Positions 15,725-16,247 of a stretch of 16,247 nucleotides of DNA are shown here, in pieces. Position numbers and translations under genes: made by a program. The notes beneath the pieces are model-generated. The model made no database searches. It was given only the letters and a program-made list of their open reading frames with translations, and had not been told where the DNA came from. How positions within the stretch are numbered: the stretch's first letter is position 1; each line of letters opens with the position of its first letter. The stretch comes from Amoeboradix gromovi (Eukaryota; Sanchytriomycota; Sanchytriomycetes; Sanchytriales; Sanchytriaceae): contig JADGIF010000167.1 of assembly GCA_018985225.1 (NCBI GenBank), forward strand, positions 1 through 16,247, given 5' to 3'.

Positions 15725-16140
15725 GAGGGGAATTTCATTTTTTATATTTAACTCCGATAAGAGTGATCGATTCTAACTATATAAACCATTTACTGTGATA
15801 ACATGAATTTTCTCATTTAGCAGTTCTTGTTTCCGTACCTAACCAATTGCATAAATACTTCTATCATCCTTGAAAAATATTTCAAGTCTTTGCTAGCCAG
15901 AATATTTCATTTAAGACATTACTAAGAGATGTCGAGTACACTATTTGACATTCAGAAACTATGCAAAACGAAGTTCAGTGTAAAGAAAGAGGAGACGGAT
16001 TGGTAGAATCTAATAAAGGATTCACTAGACAATAGTCTATGTTAAATGCGAAGATCTGCAATAATTCAGAGTTCACTTTTCTTTAGTGTAAAAAACCTGG
16101 GTGGATACCATTTAATCATATTTTTCCGGTCTGATATCTC
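15725..16140. other. upstream region of the ATP synthase gene and unidentified sequence
   Basis: The region holds the divergent upstream sequence of the ATP synthase delta gene and a 25-residue plus-strand ORF (separate entry). I see no tRNA or other gene. Several short frames are open but have no recognisable content. Confidence 0.4.
15929..16006 (+). CDS. possible first exon of an unidentified plus-strand gene
   Basis: The 25 codons from the ATG read MSSTLFDIQKLCKTKF and then SVKKEETDW before TAG. The TAG is part of GGTAGAATCTAAT, so a 5' splice site (GTAG) with a branch-like CTAAT could follow. The K-F...K-E-T-x-W pattern faintly recalls the start of a CLASP N-terminal HEAT/TOG domain. 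I could not find a convincing second exon before the hairpin element at 16141. Confidence 0.2.
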   Translation: MSSTLFDIQKLCKTKFSVKKEETDW

Positions 16141-16229
16141 TATGGGACACACTCTGTAAAAAGTAGACTGGGGGTAAAAACCGGTTGACGAGATTTACCC
16201 AGTCGAAATTTTCACAGTAGTGTCCCATA
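16141..16229. mobile_element. short palindromic element with TA ends (MITE-like, Tc1/mariner type)
   Basis: TATGGGACAC at 16141-16150 and GTGTCCCATA at 16220-16229 are perfect inverted repeats. Inside them, GACTGGGGGTAAA (16166-16178) pairs with TTTACCCAGTC (16194-16204) with a two-base bulge, and the loop holds the palindrome AACCGGTT (16179-16186). Terminal TA on both sides fits a TA target duplication, the mark of Tc1/mariner-derived MITEs. The whole unit can fold into one imperfect hairpin. A structured RNA gene or a single palindrome without transposition history are alternatives. Confidence 0.55.
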
Positions 16230-16247
16230 TTTCTTCACCTAGGCAAT

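Overview
The window is from a compact, AT-rich nuclear genome of a eukaryote. The evidence is the standard code, AATAAA-type polyadenylation signals, mitochondrial and ER/GPI-anchor genes, and a likely spliceosomal intron. Several genes point to a flagellated cell with a respiring mitochondrion: a CEP76/CC2D2A-type transglutaminase-like protein, a Tctex-type dynein light chain, a MORN-repeat protein and the mitochondrial F1-ATPase delta subunit. A deuterolysin-type (M35) secreted protease and Fanzor-like sequences fit a zoosporic fungus or Rozella-like (Cryptomycota/Opisthosporidia) lineage. This placement is my inference; no marker gene settles it.

Left part, mainly plus strand (1-4200). The window opens inside the C-terminal end of a Fanzor/TnpB-like RNA-guided nuclease (1-300). 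It is followed by a PX-BAR sorting nexin (370-1372), which needs one very short intron (19 nt, 1027-1045) to stay in frame. Next come a secreted M35 metalloprotease (1576-2514), a decayed second copy of the Fanzor C-terminus (2686-3012), and a protein with an NlpC/P60-LRAT/PPPDE-like motif in which the usual Cys is Ser (3502-4185).

Middle (4200-10004). A seven-helix membrane protein (minus), a Tctex dynein light chain (plus), a BMT5-type rRNA uridine methyltransferase (minus), the alternative clamp-loader subunit DCC1 (plus) and the GPI ethanolamine-phosphate transferase LAS21/PIG-G (minus) are packed so tightly that two convergent pairs overlap in their coding 3' ends, by 30 and 53 nt.

Right part (10041-15724). 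Five minus-strand genes stand head to tail and continue into LAS21: ATP synthase delta, MORN protein, membrane PDI, membrane metalloprotease and CEP76-like protein. Most gaps are only 18-36 nt. The one larger gap (281 nt) holds a tiny plus-strand ORF with a Tom5-like pattern. The last 500 bases hold a possible first exon and an 89-bp hairpin with TA ends that looks like a Tc1/mariner-type MITE.

The most interesting element is the mobile-element layer: an apparently intact Fanzor C-terminus, a dead relative 2.4 kb away, and short repeats sharing ATGGGACAC. Next are the candidate 19-nt intron and the overlapping gene ends.
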